64,000 nucleotides of DNA from Polyodon spathula (GCF_017654505.1 NC_054541.1:47683986-47747985), one strand, 5' to 3'. Counted from the first letter of the stretch, positions 25,101 through 36,079 are shown. Made by a program: numbers and translations. Notes: generated by a model from the sequence alone, not told the origin.

Positions 25101-25823
25101 CAGGAGCCCCTGGACTCCACCCTGCACACATCCTCCTTCTATAGGTGGAACAGCGAGCTGTCTAGCATCTTCTTCCCCGTTGAGGACAACGTCCCCCACG
25201 CCCGCCGGCCCTTCTTCGGCATGGAGGAGCGGGGCCACAGATTGCATCGCTCTGGCTCCCGGGACGGCAACGTGACGCTGAACATGGAGTACCTGTCCAC
25301 GCTGAGAGAGACGAGCAGCCCCTCCTCCCCTGCCACGCAGCCCTCCTCCCCGGGGTTCAAGGAAATCCCTGTGGTCATCGTCACCCCGCCTGACACAAAC
25401 ACAGACACAATTGCTGGCTCATCGTCCAGCAACCGGAGCGCACACAACAGCATAGAGGGTGCAGGACGTGACAAGGGGAAGGAAGCAGCACGGCCACCAC
25501 AGAGCAGAACAGGGGCCAGGGTGCCCCCAGAGAACACACACAAGATTTCGGGGGTGAGAGAGCACGTGAAGAAATCCTCCTGGAGCGTCCCCCTGCTCAA
25601 GAAGACAAGGAAGAGCCGGCGGTTCTCCAGTCAGCACTCGAAGGACTCTCTGCGCAGTCTGCCGAGCCCCAAGCCACTGGCGTGGAGGAGGCGTCTTTAT
25701 GGGGCTGACTATGATACTGCTGCTGAGTCGCTGCCCACGAGGAACTTGAGCCAAGCTGGGCTGCAGGAAACTGATCTCTTTGAGTCAACCAGCGAAGAGA
25801 ATATCGATCAGACAAGAGATTAA
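14429..25823 (+). CDS. best3: bestrophin-3 (calcium-activated chloride channel)
   Basis: Nine coding exons with GT-AG borders: 14429-14580, 15623-15717, 19244-19477, 19962-20116, 20538-20615, 21704-21856, 22389-22469, 22994-23145 and 24995-25823. Together they give 1929 nt, 642 residues plus stop, with phase kept at every junction. Bestrophins are pentameric plasma-membrane anion channels gated by calcium. The start [17 protein letters not shown] matches bestrophins. Pore-neck residues fall at I76, F80 and F84, V205 is at the aperture position, and the acidic calcium clasp EDDDD is at 300-304, all in the numbering known for BEST1. Residues 1 to about 367 are the conserved core. Exon 9 encodes a Ser/Pro-rich basic tail that diverges from mammals. 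BEST3 rather than another paralogue is chosen from N-terminal identity and from LRRC10 being next door. Intron 2 holds a Tc1 element with a solo LTR; introns 5 and 8 hold minisatellites touching splice sites. Confidence 0.95.
14811..14905. repeat. short palindromic MITE-like repeat, copy 2
   Basis: Matches the repeat at 3394-3490 along its length. Here the inverted ends are cleaner: CCAGGTTTTACT on the left and AGTAAAACCTGG on the right. It sits in BEST3 intron 1, 230 bp after the exon 1 donor. Confidence 0.6.
16575..16800 (+). mobile_element. CR1/L2-like LINE 3' fragment
   Basis: The segment ends in TTCTTATGCTCTTA and contains the phrases GGACACAGCTGGAA, CTTCTTTACACAG and GGGCAGAATGGCCTGCTCCC. 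These correspond, in opposite orientation, to the C-terminal reverse-transcriptase and 3'-UTR parts of the LINE copies at 31465-31843 and 60605-61655. It is severely 5'-truncated and lies in BEST3 intron 2. Confidence 0.55.
17362..18351 (+). pseudogene. broken DD38E Tc1-like transposase
   Basis: Starts at the ATG of [11 protein letters not shown]. The frame is cut by a stop after about 13 codons, by another after LAAKKPYL near 17727, and by frame changes near 17820-17960. The paired helix-turn-helix region with a GRPRK linker, the [12 protein letters not shown] first-Asp block, the QHDNDPKH second-Asp block and SPDLSIIE with the Glu are all readable in one frame or another. The 3' end, just before the expected stop, is interrupted by the solo LTR. 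It cannot make a full protein. Confidence 0.8.
18352..18944 (-). mobile_element. solo LTR inside the DD38E element
   Basis: A 593-bp insertion starts TGTGAGG and ends CATCACA, so it has TG...CA termini with a short inverted match (TGTGA/TCACA). It is flanked by the 5-bp direct repeat GGTGG (18347-18351 and 18945-18949). Removing it restores GGGTGGTCACACC, the continuous 3' end expected of the Tc1 element. On the minus strand AATAAA-type signals fall near the end (plus coordinates 18400-18428), as expected for an LTR, so I place it on that strand. No internal retroelement genes remain. A 5-bp duplication fits Gypsy, BEL/Pao or some endogenous retroviral LTRs; I cannot choose between them. Confidence 0.72.
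19109..19190. repeat. (TG)n(TA)n compound microsatellite
   Basis: About 17 TG units followed by about 20 TA units, starting directly beside the right end of the DD38E element and ending 53 bp before BEST3 exon 3. Confidence 0.92.
21243..21687. repeat. 89-bp minisatellite abutting the BEST3 exon 6 acceptor
   Basis: Five tandem units of 89 bp (the landmark CTCTACAGCAGCCTGG recurs at 21263, 21352, 21441, 21530 and 21619) with few differences. The last unit runs into the sequence before the exon 6 acceptor (AG at 21702-21703); the shared phrase CTGCTGACC occurs at the end of each unit and again 17 bp before the splice site. The array therefore seems to have grown from the intron end itself. It lies wholly in intron 5. 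Confidence 0.92.
22140..22246 (+). mobile_element. SINE/LINE 3'-tail fragment
   Basis: Contains TTGTAAAGCGCTTTGTGATA and AAAGGCGCTATAGAAAATAA followed by a GATTGACTGATT tail. This AAGCGCTTTG...AAGGCGCTATA layout is the familiar 3' end of several fish retroposon families. Only the tail is recognisable. It lies in BEST3 intron 6. Confidence 0.5.
23138..24705. repeat. 49-bp minisatellite carrying the BEST3 exon 8 splice donor
   Basis: About 32 tandem units of exactly 49 bp (ATGGGG anchors at 23141, 23190, 23239 and on to 24660 with no phase loss). The first unit contains the last bases of exon 8 and its donor (GACATGG|GGTAAAC at the 3' boundary); every later unit repeats GACATGGGGTAAAC or the variant GGGTACAC. 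Units are nearly identical, with clustered shared variants (CTGGATC, GAGTGATT), which indicates recent expansion and homogenisation. All but the first few bases are in intron 8. Confidence 0.97.
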
Positions 25824-25827
25824 CGGC

Positions 25828-25833
25828 AATAAA
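25828..25833 (+). terminator. candidate BEST3 polyadenylation signal
   Basis: AATAAA begins 5 nt after the BEST3 stop codon. Using it would give a very short 3' UTR; later AATAAA-like motifs (for example near 26682) could be used instead. Confidence 0.25.
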
Positions 25834-27385
25834 CCAAAGTGCTTACTCTGAATGACCTTTATCTTAGCCCACCCATTATCAAGATATACTCAGTCATGTG
25901 TTTAGGGCCCAGTTCAGTAAAAGACCTCAGATTCTTGACTTTGCAAATCTTTTCAGTTACACAATAAGGGGCCATGCAAAATTATTAACTTTTTATGAAA
26001 ACTTACACCTGGGAGGTGGGGGGTTTGTGGAGTGTAGGTTTTTGTATTACTTTTATAGAGCTTGAAATATTCACATGCCTTCCTGAAACAGAACTACAGC
26101 CGACGATAGCTGTGTTACACAGTAACTTGGTATTGATGTGAAATATTATCGGAATTCATGTTTTGTTTCTTCTTGTTTAGATTCACTTTGTATCGCTTGC
26201 TGTTCCCATCGTCACACCCTGGTGACTTTTTAAAACCTCCGCTGTTAAAACCTCAGTGGAGCTCAATGTCCTGTATTACAGGGGACAGGTTAATGGTTAC
26301 ACTGGTGTACCTGAAGTACTTGGATGGTGGACATGCTTCTGAAGAACTACATTGAGACCCTTAAAATTCTGCAGTCACAAGGATGTGATGAAAGAAACAG
26401 AAGTGATACAAACTGAACCTTAACAAGAAGATAACTGATACTAGTGCCAAGTCAGCTCTTTAAGGGTTTGCTGAATCTGCAGACGCACACAGGGAAGTGC
26501 TTTCACTCTTGTCCTTTGAGAAGGCATTGGATACATTAGAGAAAAAGCAGTCTGTTTAAAAGCTTTAGAACAATTGTGAATGCAGATTTGCTGCCAATTT
26601 TCAAACAGTTTTCTATATAATTTGCCGTGTACTGTATCTCTGTGTTCAGGGCAGCAGACTGGGTTTTGGGATGCAAGGATAAAATAAACACACAAACGCA
26701 TGTACACACAGATACGCACGGACGCACGCACAGGAATGCGCACACAGACACGCACAGACAGACATACGCATGCACGCCTCTTGTAGCACAGCAGTTTCAC
26801 GATTTAGATTTAGGACTAAACGGGGAAAGGGTCTATGAGAGCGTCTGCAGTTACTCAGGGTCTGGAAGGTAGAGGGGTTAGGGCAAGAACAAATGTGTAT
26901 TACTGTGTTAAACAATTTTTTCAAGCTCAGATATTTTTTCCAAATTGAAACAAATTTATTTAAATATTTTAATTATAAACTATTTGGAAATTTTAAGTAA
27001 TTTGTAGCACATTACAGAAAACCTGGTTCACCATCAAAATATCTCTGTGACATCATTATGCATTGGTTTCCTTTGCATGATACCTTTTTGACACATTCAT
27101 TGACATCAAGTTGTTATATGAGCTAATACGAAGGTCACATGGAACACGAATAACATTTCAATCAAATATCCAATATTTGTCTCAGCACTACATCAAACAT
27201 TAAATGAATTACTGTTTAAAATTAGAAATTGTTATGTGATAGCTTGATTCAATAATTGTTTTAATTTCACGCTGACTGCATATTTCAAACCCAGGACTCC
27301 TAGTCGTCAGCACACTGTGTGAAGTACAAATATTAAACAGCCCCTCGTTCTTGTTTTACACTGTCCTGTGTTTTACGTCAGTGTT
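25834..27385. other. BEST3 3' flank, gene-free
   Basis: Probably includes the BEST3 3' UTR, then intergenic DNA up to the end of the minus-strand protease relic. A degenerate CA/CG-rich simple repeat (ACACAGACGCACG-like units) lies at about 26690-26766. Nothing else is recognised. Confidence 0.4.
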
Positions 27386-28271
27386 CTAGCGTGCTTTTGC
27401 AAACCCAACCCTGTCATTCCCACAGTCGAAAACGCTGTAGAATTCTGCTAGGAAGACGTCTCCGAGAATCCAGAGAGGTCCTGATTGGATGTAGAGATCT
27501 AAGGCTTCAAATCCACTAAAGCAGATTTCTCTTCCATTCAGTTGTTCCTTGAAAGAAAAGACTCAAATATCAGCATTAACTGTAACTGCAACATGTAGTG
27601 TTGCTGTCCTTCACTCATGTTTACAATAGAGTGCCAATCACTGGCAATCAACTTTACTGCCGGACGGCCTCGGCACGCCAGCACGGCACTAACAATATCC
27701 GTGCGCCGGATGAGAAGAAAAAAATCTTCCAATCGGCTTTGGAAACAATGCGGAACTTAATTGCCGTTGATTGGTACTCGATTGTAATCAACACGTTAAT
27801 GAATGGATTTATTGAATGAATGGATTTATTGAATGCCTGCTGATAAAGACTTCTTAAAAGCAATTCCGAGTACGAGTAACAGCATGCCCCTAGTAGCTAA
27901 TAAAGTAATTCCAGAAACCTTTCCTGTCTTGCACAACTTCTGCTAAGGATTCCCCAAATAGAGTTTTATGAAATTGGGTTCTTGACATCCAGGTCAAATC
28001 TAAGCGTGACATACAGTCGAGTCCCTCTAGTTATCCCTGTCTTGTAGCTGCATGATTAGCATTCACAATAAGTCCAGTTCCAAACCAAGAAAGCCAACTC
28101 ACCTTCCTAACATACGCTTCAGCAGTCAGCGTATACTCAACCTGTCCAATTGTAAAATCCACTCTCGGCAAGCTGGATAATTTTGTGCAGTCAATCACGA
28201 ACTGAGGTATATGAAAACATTGAATAAACACAAAATGTGAGCTTTTTATTTTTTTATGTGATAGAGAGCCT

Positions 28272-28730
28272 TTACCTCTCCTTGCTGTGTGGGTGTGGCT
28301 CTGATCAGCCCTTCTTGCTGTGTGGGCTTGGCTCTGATCAGCCCTTACTTCTTGCAGTGTGGGCATGGCTTTGATCAGTCCTTACCTCTGCTTGCTGTGT
28401 AGGCGTGGCTCTGATCAGCCCTTACCTTTGCTTGCTGTTTGGGCGTGGCTCTGATCAGCCCTTACCTCTCCTTACTGTGTGGGAGTGGCTCTGATCAGTC
28501 CTAAACTCTTCTTGCTGTGTGGGTCGTAGCTCTGATCAGTCCTTGCCTCTCCTTGCTGTGTGGGCGTGGCTCTGATCAGTCCTTGCCTCTCCTTGCTGTG
28601 TGGGCGTGGCTCTGATCAATCCTAACCTCTCCTTGCTGTGTGGGCGTGGCTCTGATCAGCCCTTACCTCTCCTTGCTGTGTGGGCGGGGCTCTGATCAGT
28701 CCTAACCTCTCCTTGGTGTGTGGGGCATGC
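28272..28730. repeat. 40-bp minisatellite
   Basis: About eleven imperfect units of 40 bp, each with GCTCTGATCAG, CCTTACCTCTCC and TTGCTGTGTGGGCGTG. Units vary by substitutions and small indels, so the array is older than the 49-bp one. It occupies the space where the missing middle exons of the protease relic would be expected. Confidence 0.9.
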
Positions 28731-28971
28731 CCTGTTCCAGCCCTGTTTGAAGTTGTTTAATTAAACCTGCATCCAGACCCTGAAGCAGGGCTAATGCACC
28801 GGCAAAGTAGGCATATGTGCCTAGGGCCCAAACTCAAGGGAGGCCCAAAACTGTTATGTGCTTTTTGTTTGTTTGTTTGTTTGTTTTTACATGTACAGAT
28901 TTGCACCTTAACTGGAAAAAACTCACTGACACTCGAACTGAGGCATGCATCTCAAAATCAAACTGTTCTGG

Positions 28972-29396
28972 CAGGTGTTACATAGATTTTTGTACCCCAT
29001 AGAATTCTGTATCCCCACATGATTCCATCCCTGTGCAGATGCAGTTTTTCGCGATATTCCTGTGCCCGACTCCTGCTGTGTTCTTAAGTGCTGCCATTGA
29101 GTTCTGCTGCAGTTTGCAACAAATATTGAAAACAAGACCAAACTAATTCTGTAGCAAAATAAAACAGCACATTTAAAACCACTAATCTTCTAAATGTACA
29201 GTATGTTCAGCCTCCTGCGTTGCTCAATACACAAAACCCTTGATTAAAGGTAACCCTATAAAACTGTATTTTTCTTTTAAAACACATTTACATTTTATTA
29301 CATGTAAATACTGTAAGCGTTCACGTCTAGTGATCTTTTAAAGATCAAGGGTACAGAATTCTATAGGGTACAGAAATCTACCATATGTAACACCTG
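28972..29396. mobile_element. non-autonomous DNA element with about 45-bp inverted ends
   Basis: The left end CAGGTGTTACATAGATTT...ATAGAATTCTGTA recurs in inverse orientation at the right end (TACAGAATTCTATAGGGTA...TGTAACACCTG). The 425-bp unit has no coding frame. No clear target duplication is visible, so exact edges and superfamily are open. It lies between exon 3 and the two late exons of the protease relic. Confidence 0.55.
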
Positions 29397-29570
29397 AAAT
29401 TACTTGTATGCCAAAACATTGTCAGTTTCTCTGCTCTGGAGAAAAGGGCATGTTTTTTAATGAGCGCTAGTCATAAAGGCTAGAATGTATATAGAGGTGT
29501 GTGTGTTTGCATAGGGCCCAGGGGTGGGTTAATCTGGCCCTGCCCTGAAGTAGTTCATTATACAATTTCA

Positions 29571-29864
<294 letters not shown>

Positions 29865-30835
29865 TTATCTAGCAACCAGTAACTGGGTTATATAAAATAA
29901 ACCTCAGAGAGCCCACATCTGATGTTGCACCACTGTAAAAATAAAAAATACATAATGGGGCTTATTTTCTATAATGTGGCCTTTTACTCAAAGACTAAAT
30001 TACTATTATGTTTTTTTCAAAAGGAGAAAAACTAAATTTGAAATAAACACAACAGGTATTATTGAAGGCAGTTTAAGTAAGTTAGGTTCACTATTTCTCA
30101 TTTTGTTGCTTTAAAAGGTTCCTTTTTTTAATAGCTTACACTGTGGGGTAAAAGCTTTGTTAATCAGCTCCAATATGTTCAGGATGTTGTGTGGCTATGA
30201 TGTATTCCGGAATGCTGGTGTAATATACCGAATTTCCACTAGAGGACTCCAGAGACACCCAAAACTATGATCAGGGATTTCTTTTCCCCTGAAATTCTAA
30301 AACACTGTCGGCTCTATCCCCACCTGCTGGAATCACTGCTGCATGACAGCAACATTGCACTGACCAGCATATAGGGTCCTAGCCTGTGGCCCGACTGCAG
30401 ATCACTCTTGCTGTCTGTGATTAAACTACTGGTAGAAGTATCAATCGCTGTTAAAATGTAACCACAGTGCTGCCTTTTGTCATTACAATTTAATGTATTA
30501 CTATAAAGATGGACTAGAGAACAGTCTTAACTGGCACATGTGCAGTTTGTAGTATAAATAAGTTCATGTTTTTAATCCCATGCTGGTAATGATCTGTTGG
30601 TAATTACGAAGAGGAATTTGTTTCAGATGTCATTTCAATTCAGTTGTTTTACATTGCCTGTGCTTTATTAGCACGTCTGCAATCCTTCTGAGGGGTTCCA
30701 CTACTCCAAACATTGTTTTTCTTTACAGCTGTTTCTCTGAACTTGCTTTGTACTTGCCTAGAGATCCTAACTGCATGACATTAAACAAGCTTCCTTGAGT
30801 AATGTGACCATGTGACCACCTATTCAGCATAGACA

Positions 30836-30845
<10 letters not shown>

Positions 30846-30923
<78 letters not shown>
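30846..30923. repeat. (GA)n microsatellite
   Basis: About 39 perfect GA units, preceded by a short TA run. It is a polypurine tract able in principle to form triplex DNA. It lies in the protease relic's intron 2. Confidence 0.95.
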
Positions 30924-30926
<3 letters not shown>

Positions 30927-31253
30927 CCAGCAGAGTCGTCACACAGAGTTGAACGGTCACACTGTCACATGATTTGAATGGAATGAGGAAGGCTGTTCAA
31001 TGCCCAGCAGTTAGGTATATCCAAGCATGCTCACAGCAAGCTCAGAGCCAAGTAAAGACAGATATAGAGAGAAAGAAGCTGATTCAAGGAGACCCAGCAC
31101 CCAGAACCACTGAGATTGATGGGAAATGTCAAGTTTCCTATAAACTTACAAGTGAAGCTACTATTGCCTTGCATACCAAGGTGCTCATCCATTTAAAAAA
31201 GAAAAAAAAAACTTGAAAAGATGAAAATCACCACCATGCCAATATGTGTGTGA

Positions 31254-31407
31254 CACGGCGGTGGAGAAGCTCTCTTAGCTGTGCACGGCTGTGGAGAAGC
31301 TCTCTTAGCCGTGCACGGCGGTGGAGAAGCTCTCTTAGCCGTGCACGGCGATGGAGAAGCTCTCTTAGCCGTGCACGGCGGTGGAGAAGCTCTCTTAGTT
31401 GTGCTGC
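31254..31407. repeat. 30-bp minisatellite
   Basis: Five tandem 30-bp units containing GTGGAGAAGCTCTCTTAG and GTGCACGGCG. Because 30 is a multiple of three, the array makes repetitive open frames that are not evidence of a gene. Confidence 0.93.
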
Positions 31408-31464
31408 TGAGGACTCAAGTCCATGTTGTTAGACAGCCTCTCTCTGCCGGTCGTGAGACTGTGA

Positions 31465-31843
31465 GGAACATAAGAACATCAGAAAGTTTACAAACGAGAG
31501 GAGGCCATTCGGCCCATCTTGCTCGTTTGGTTGTTAGTAGCTTATTGATCCCAGAATCTCATCAAGCAGCTTCTTGAAGGATCTCACGTTGTCGGCTTCA
31601 ACAACATTACTGGGGAGTTGATTCCAGACCCTCACAATTCTCTGTGTAAAAAAGTGCCTCCTATTTTCTGTTCTGAATGCCCCTTTGTCTAATTTCCATT
31701 TGTGACCCCTGGTCCTGGTTTCTTTTTTCAGGTCGAAAAAGTCCCTTGGGTCGACATTGTCAATACCTTTTAGACTTTTGAATATTTGAATTAGATTGCC
31801 GCATAGTCTTCTTTGTTCAAGACTGAACATATTCAATTCTTTT
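31465..31843 (-). mobile_element. CR1/L2-like LINE, 3' fragment
   Basis: On the minus strand it encodes the C-terminal end of a non-LTR reverse transcriptase (MFSLEQRRL..., TRGHKWKL, FFTQRIVRVWNQLP) and ends in GTTCTTATGTTCC. It is truncated at its 5' end right where the propeptide exon of the protease relic stops being readable, so the insertion probably removed or displaced that exon's end and donor. A related copy lies at 60605-61655. Confidence 0.8.
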
Positions 31844-32003
31844 CTAATCTAGGAGGATAGCAGTGAGAGTATTTCCGTGCAAAGATGTCAGGATCGTGAT
31901 CCCTCAGAAACACTGCTAGTCTCCTCGCTGCTCTCAGCTTCTTCCTGATGGAACTGAATCTCATCAGAGGTACTCTGGAAAACAAACACTTTGAACAGGC
32001 GAG

Positions 32004-32273
32004 GCTTCAATCACATACAGCTACTGCAAGAGAGCTGGGCTTCAATCACATACAGCTACTGCAAGAGAGCTGGGCTTCAATCACATACAGCTACTGCAAG
32101 AGAGCTGGGCTTCAATCACATACAGCTACTGCAAGAGAGCTGGGCTTCAATCACATACAGCTACTGCAAGAGAGCTGGGCTTCAATCACATACAGCTACT
32201 GCAAGAGAGCTGGGCTTCAATCACATACAGATACTGCAAGAGAGCTGGGCTTCAATCACATACAGATACTGGG
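32004..32273. repeat. 35-bp minisatellite
   Basis: Eight tandem 35-bp units (GCTTCAATCACATACAGCTA + CTGCAAGAGAGCTGG), the last incomplete. The first five to six are identical and the final ones share a C-to-A change in CAGATACT. It lies in intron 1 of the protease relic, 30 bp upstream (minus sense) of exon 2. Confidence 0.95.
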
Positions 32274-32699
32274 CTTCAGCTCTAAGGGGCATGTCAGTGA
32301 CATGTATCCTTCACCTGGGCTATGAATACAAAACAAGAGCAAACATTAACAAGAAAAGCACATCATCATGATCTACATCCACTGTATGCATGTGGAAAAA
32401 TGTGGACTCCTTATACCCATCCCTCTCTATACTCAATAACTGTGAAGTAATGTCCTTAGCAATTGGACAAAGGGTAATCTACATAAATGAAAACATGTGT
32501 GACCTACATAGAGTCTGACAGGCAGTCTAACATACATCGTATTCTGTAGCCCGAGTATGATTTACTCAATAACTTGTACTTAATATAGTTGGTTTCATAC
32601 TCGATTAATGTCCACCTACCTTATTACAGAGTCAGTGACCTGTAAACCAGTGAATGCTATGATCAGCCACGGCATGGTTATGATTGCAGACATTTCGGT

Positions 32700-34990
32700 G
32701 CCTCTGCAGATCATCCCCCACCACTCACAGTGAGAGAGGGCAGCGGGCTTTAAACACTCAGGTCAGAGTGTGCTCTTCAAAGAGTGAGTCAGGTGAGCTG
32801 CGTCAATAGGGTTTAAAAGCTGCAGGACAACTTAACCCTTTCCCTCTTGGACCAGTGCACTCCATGGACAGCAGTTACAGTATTGAACATACAGTCTTTG
32901 TTTTCCAAGTACAAGCTTCACTTTGAAAGGCATCTGTAAGCTGGTTACATTTGTCACCCATTTGGTAATCTCTCTAAATAGATATACGTCCCCTCTTCAA
33001 AAGCAAAAAGAAAGCAAGACCGGGTTCACTGTGATACCCAGTGCCCTTCTGCTTTAGTAGTAAATGGAATCTGGGGTCTAAAATCTGTCACAGATTTCTC
33101 AAGTGGAAGCGATTCCCTATTACTATTCTAAGTGTATCTCCCACATACTGCACAAGGCTCTGTGGAATCCTGGTCCACGTTATATAGTGTTGATCCTCAG
33201 ACCCCTAAGCCAGTGAACAGATATGTTACTCTTGGGGAACTCATAGGTTTCTAATACCCTATCAGGCCAGATTATGTTTCAGTATTAGAAACAGGCACTT
33301 TTAACATAATATTACAAAAATATTTCATTGTATATTGTATCTGGATGTCTAGGCACAGCAAGGTTTGTGTAGCCCAGTCTAATCCAGTTTAGGGAGCTGG
33401 TCTTGCAGCCTGTTCAATATCAACCTGTTTTAGACTTCAATCTCTCTCCTAACTAACAGCTGATTGTACTCAAGCATATTTAGATTCAATTTTTACCACA
33501 GTTTTTCCCAATTTTGACCAAAAATACAGCCCATTCAAGCGCATGAAATTACTCATTTAGACAGATTTATGTAAACGATTAACTAGTTTTAATGCAATAC
33601 AAGGCTGCCTGTTTAATGCACTGTAATACCAACACAGGTGAATCTCCCCTGCATTACATGGTCACTCAGAAAGTTGGTAGCATTCACAGTATATAGTAAC
33701 AACGGAACTGCTTTTACCTCCATCCCCAAACATCCCACACAGTGTCTACCCAGAAAACTAGGAAATGGATCATTGTCCCCCTTTTAATAGACACAGATAA
33801 ATAATAAAATAATAAATAAATAAAATGCCTTGGATATACTGCCTCTTGGACTCAAGTCTGTTGAGCGTGTTGTTCCTGCAGAGAGGGCACAGTGACCGTA
33901 CTGTACACTGTCTGTTGAACAATTTAATACATAATCTACTGTCAAACTTTGAAAAAGCTTTATGAGGGTCACACTTCGAAGTCTGTTAATTTATCATGGC
34001 TTTATCAACTTGGGAAATGGTATAGTTAAAAGCACATGCTTGCATGGTAGATTATATATAAACATGGTAAGGCTTTGTAAACACATGCTAAAAAAGCACG
34101 TGGAAAACATGGTAAAATGCTAAATTACAAGCAAATTTTACAGGAAATTCTTTTTATTTAGTGTATTTGTTCTTCATTTCACCTCCCGAAAATGGGTTTC
34201 TGGCAAGTCTGGATTCACAGTGCATGTCGTCTTGCTTATTCCTTGCTTTCAGAGAAACCAGGATATTTACAAAGAGGGCAGTCCTGAGTGGGGTAAAATC
34301 TAGAGCTGTAACAAAGCAAAGCTAGAAAAGCTTGCTTCACCCTTATTACCCCCACAATGCACAAAGACAGATACTGTGTACACGAGGAAGCAGATGGCTA
34401 AACAATCATTGTTGCCATTGGTTACGACACTTGAAGCTGTCAGATATGTAGTCGACTTAGTAAAATAAACAGAGGACAAGATAGTGCTGGTCATCTGGCA
34501 AGCTTCATTCAGGCACTGTTAAAAGAAAAGACACATTCAAAACTGAAGCACAGTATCTCCCAAATAAAGAGAGTCCCCATTATCCTGAGAAACTCAGACT
34601 GCGCTGCAGGAATATAAAACACTTACCTTTATTTCTTACACTTCCATTCAGACAGCTGTACAGTAAATGTCCAATAAAGAGATGGCACAGCACAGTAAAA
34701 CCATATCCCAATACTCTCTCTATGCATTTAGGCAGTGTGTTACAGACAGCAGTGGTGCCTGCCAAAGCAGCACTTGAAATTCTACAGCCTTTTTAGAGGA
34801 TGGCAGCTTTGGATCCTTGATAATAGAAAAGGAACGCTGCCAGATGCTGGTATGTGAATGGGCCTGGGAATAGTGAGATAGCACATTTTGGGACGTGTTC
34901 CTGGAATTAGCAATCACAAGAGTTATCAGAAACATTCCACAGCTCACAAAGCCTGTGACCATCAGCATGAACTGGAGATTACATTGGTCT
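32700..34990. other. intergenic DNA between protease relic and LRRC10
   Basis: No coding exon supported on either strand. The right part should contain the LRRC10 promoter. Open frames of 60-80 codons on the minus strand have no recognisable domain. Confidence 0.4.
34771..34881 (+). promoter_or_regulatory. possible cardiac enhancer sites upstream of LRRC10
   Basis: CACTTGA at 34771-34777 is the complement of the NKX2-5 consensus TYAAGTG, and AGATAG at 34876-34881 fits GATA factors. Mammalian Lrrc10 is known to be driven by NKX2-5 and GATA4. Both motifs are short and expected by chance, so this is only suggestive. Confidence 0.2.
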
Positions 34991-35083
34991 TCAGGGTCTG
35001 GCTGGAAAGCATTTTGCAGAGACAGTCAGCAAGGAAAAGAGTCTCTCTGTAAAATGGAGCAGGAGTGAGTGTCCCAATGAAAA

Positions 35084-35929
35084 ATGGGCAATACTATCAG
35101 GGCCACTATTGCCTTCATCCCCTCCAAGAAGTGTCAGAAGTTCCTTATTGGCGACTTGGAGGAAATGCCGCTGGATAAGATGGTGGACGTGAGCGGGAGC
35201 CAGTTGAGAAGATTCCCTGTTCAGATCTGCAGTTTCACTCGACTGGTCAAACTCTACTTGAGCGATAACAAGCTGAGGAGCCTGCCCCAGGAGCTGAAGC
35301 AGCTGCAGAGCCTCCAGATCCTGGCACTGGATTTCAATGGGTTCAGGGAGCTGCCTATAGTGGTGTGCAGCCTGAAGCAGCTCTCCATTCTGTACCTGGG
35401 CAACAACAGGCTTCACGCGTTGCCCTGGGAGCTGAGCCTGTTGAAGGAGCTGAAGACCCTGTGGATCGAAACCAATTACTTCAGTGACTTCCCAGATGTC
35501 ATCTGCGAGCTGCGGAGCCTCAAAACCCTCCACGTGGGCTACAACCAGCTGAGGTGCCTCCCCAAAGAACTGAATCGCCTGGAGGACCTGAGCAGTATCT
35601 GGCTCTCTGGGAACCTGTTTTCCGAGTTCCCTGAGGTCCTGCTGGAGATGCACTTTCTGGACGTGATCGACGTGGACAGGAACCGTATCAGACGTTTCCC
35701 CAGCTTGGCACACCTCAAGGGCTTGAAGCTGGTGATCTACGACCACAACCCCTGCGTGAACGCCCCTGCCGTGGCTGAGGGGGTGAGGAGGGTGGGGAGG
35801 TGGGCGACAAACACTGAAGAAATCAAAGAAGAAAACAACAAGCAGAAGCAGACCGGAGAGCCACTTACGGAAACCAAGGAGCCCCAGATCGAATCGCAGA
35901 CTGAACCAGATCAAGACGCCATCATCTAG
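35084..35929 (+). CDS. lrrc10: leucine-rich repeat-containing protein 10
   Basis: An intronless frame of 281 codons plus TAG. LRRC10 is a heart-restricted protein found at sarcomeric Z-lines, T-tubules and nucleus in mammals, where it binds alpha-actinin and actin and modulates calcium channels. The start MGNTIRATIAFIP matches LRRC10. Leucine-rich repeats recur every 23 residues, with LxxLxL cores near residues 54, 77, 100, 123, 146, 169, 192 and 213, and the block LKLVIYDHNPC...GVRRVGRWA closes the domain. The last 45 residues are a Glu/Gln/Thr-rich tail that diverges from mammals (human is 277 residues). The ATG at 35084 is chosen for MGNTIR homology; two upstream ATGs are discussed under findings. 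It sits between BEST3 and CCT2 as in human. Confidence 0.96.
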   Translation: MGNTIRATIAFIPSKKCQKFLIGDLEEMPLDKMVDVSGSQLRRFPVQICSFTRLVKLYLSDNKLRSLPQELKQLQSLQILALDFNGFRELPIVVCSLKQLSILYLGNNRLHALPWELSLLKELKTLWIETNYFSDFPDVICELRSLKTLHVGYNQLRCLPKELNRLEDLSSIWLSGNLFSEFPEVLLEMHFLDVIDVDRNRIRRFPSLAHLKGLKLVIYDHNPCVNAPAVAEGVRRVGRWATNTEEIKEENNKQKQTGEPLTETKEPQIESQTEPDQDAII

Positions 35930-36059
35930 GAAGATAACTGCAGGAACAGACTGTCGAATTACTGAAGAACAGAGCTCAGCTGCTGTATGGTGAAAGCCTT
36001 GAACAGCATAGTACTTCCTGAAACTTATTTTGTTGTAGTGAGAAAACTTGTACAGCAAC

Positions 36060-36065
36060 ATTAAA
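36060..36065 (+). terminator. candidate LRRC10 polyadenylation signal
   Basis: ATTAAA lies 131 nt after the LRRC10 stop codon. AATAAA occurs further on, near 36404, as an alternative. Confidence 0.3.
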
Positions 36066-36079
36066 GTAATTTTTAAGAT

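Noticed and set aside
25139..25815. Minus-strand frames of 70-150 codons opposite BEST3 exon 9
   Set aside because: They are shadows of the serine/proline-rich coding exon and contain no domain.
28272..28730. CRISPR-like or regulatory site array
   Set aside because: Direct 40-bp tandem repeats without spacers; the TGATCAG motif is simply part of the unit.
31948..32371. Two overlapping repetitive frames of about 125 codons
   Set aside because: They are translations of the 35-bp minisatellite, whose three-unit length (105 bp) keeps cycling frames open. There is no gene signal.
34991..36061. A 356-codon open frame on the minus strand opposite LRRC10
   Set aside because: It is longer than LRRC10 itself but has no recognisable domain, and it mirrors the leucine-rich repeat periodicity of the sense gene. 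Such antisense frames arise from biased codon use (CTG/CAG).
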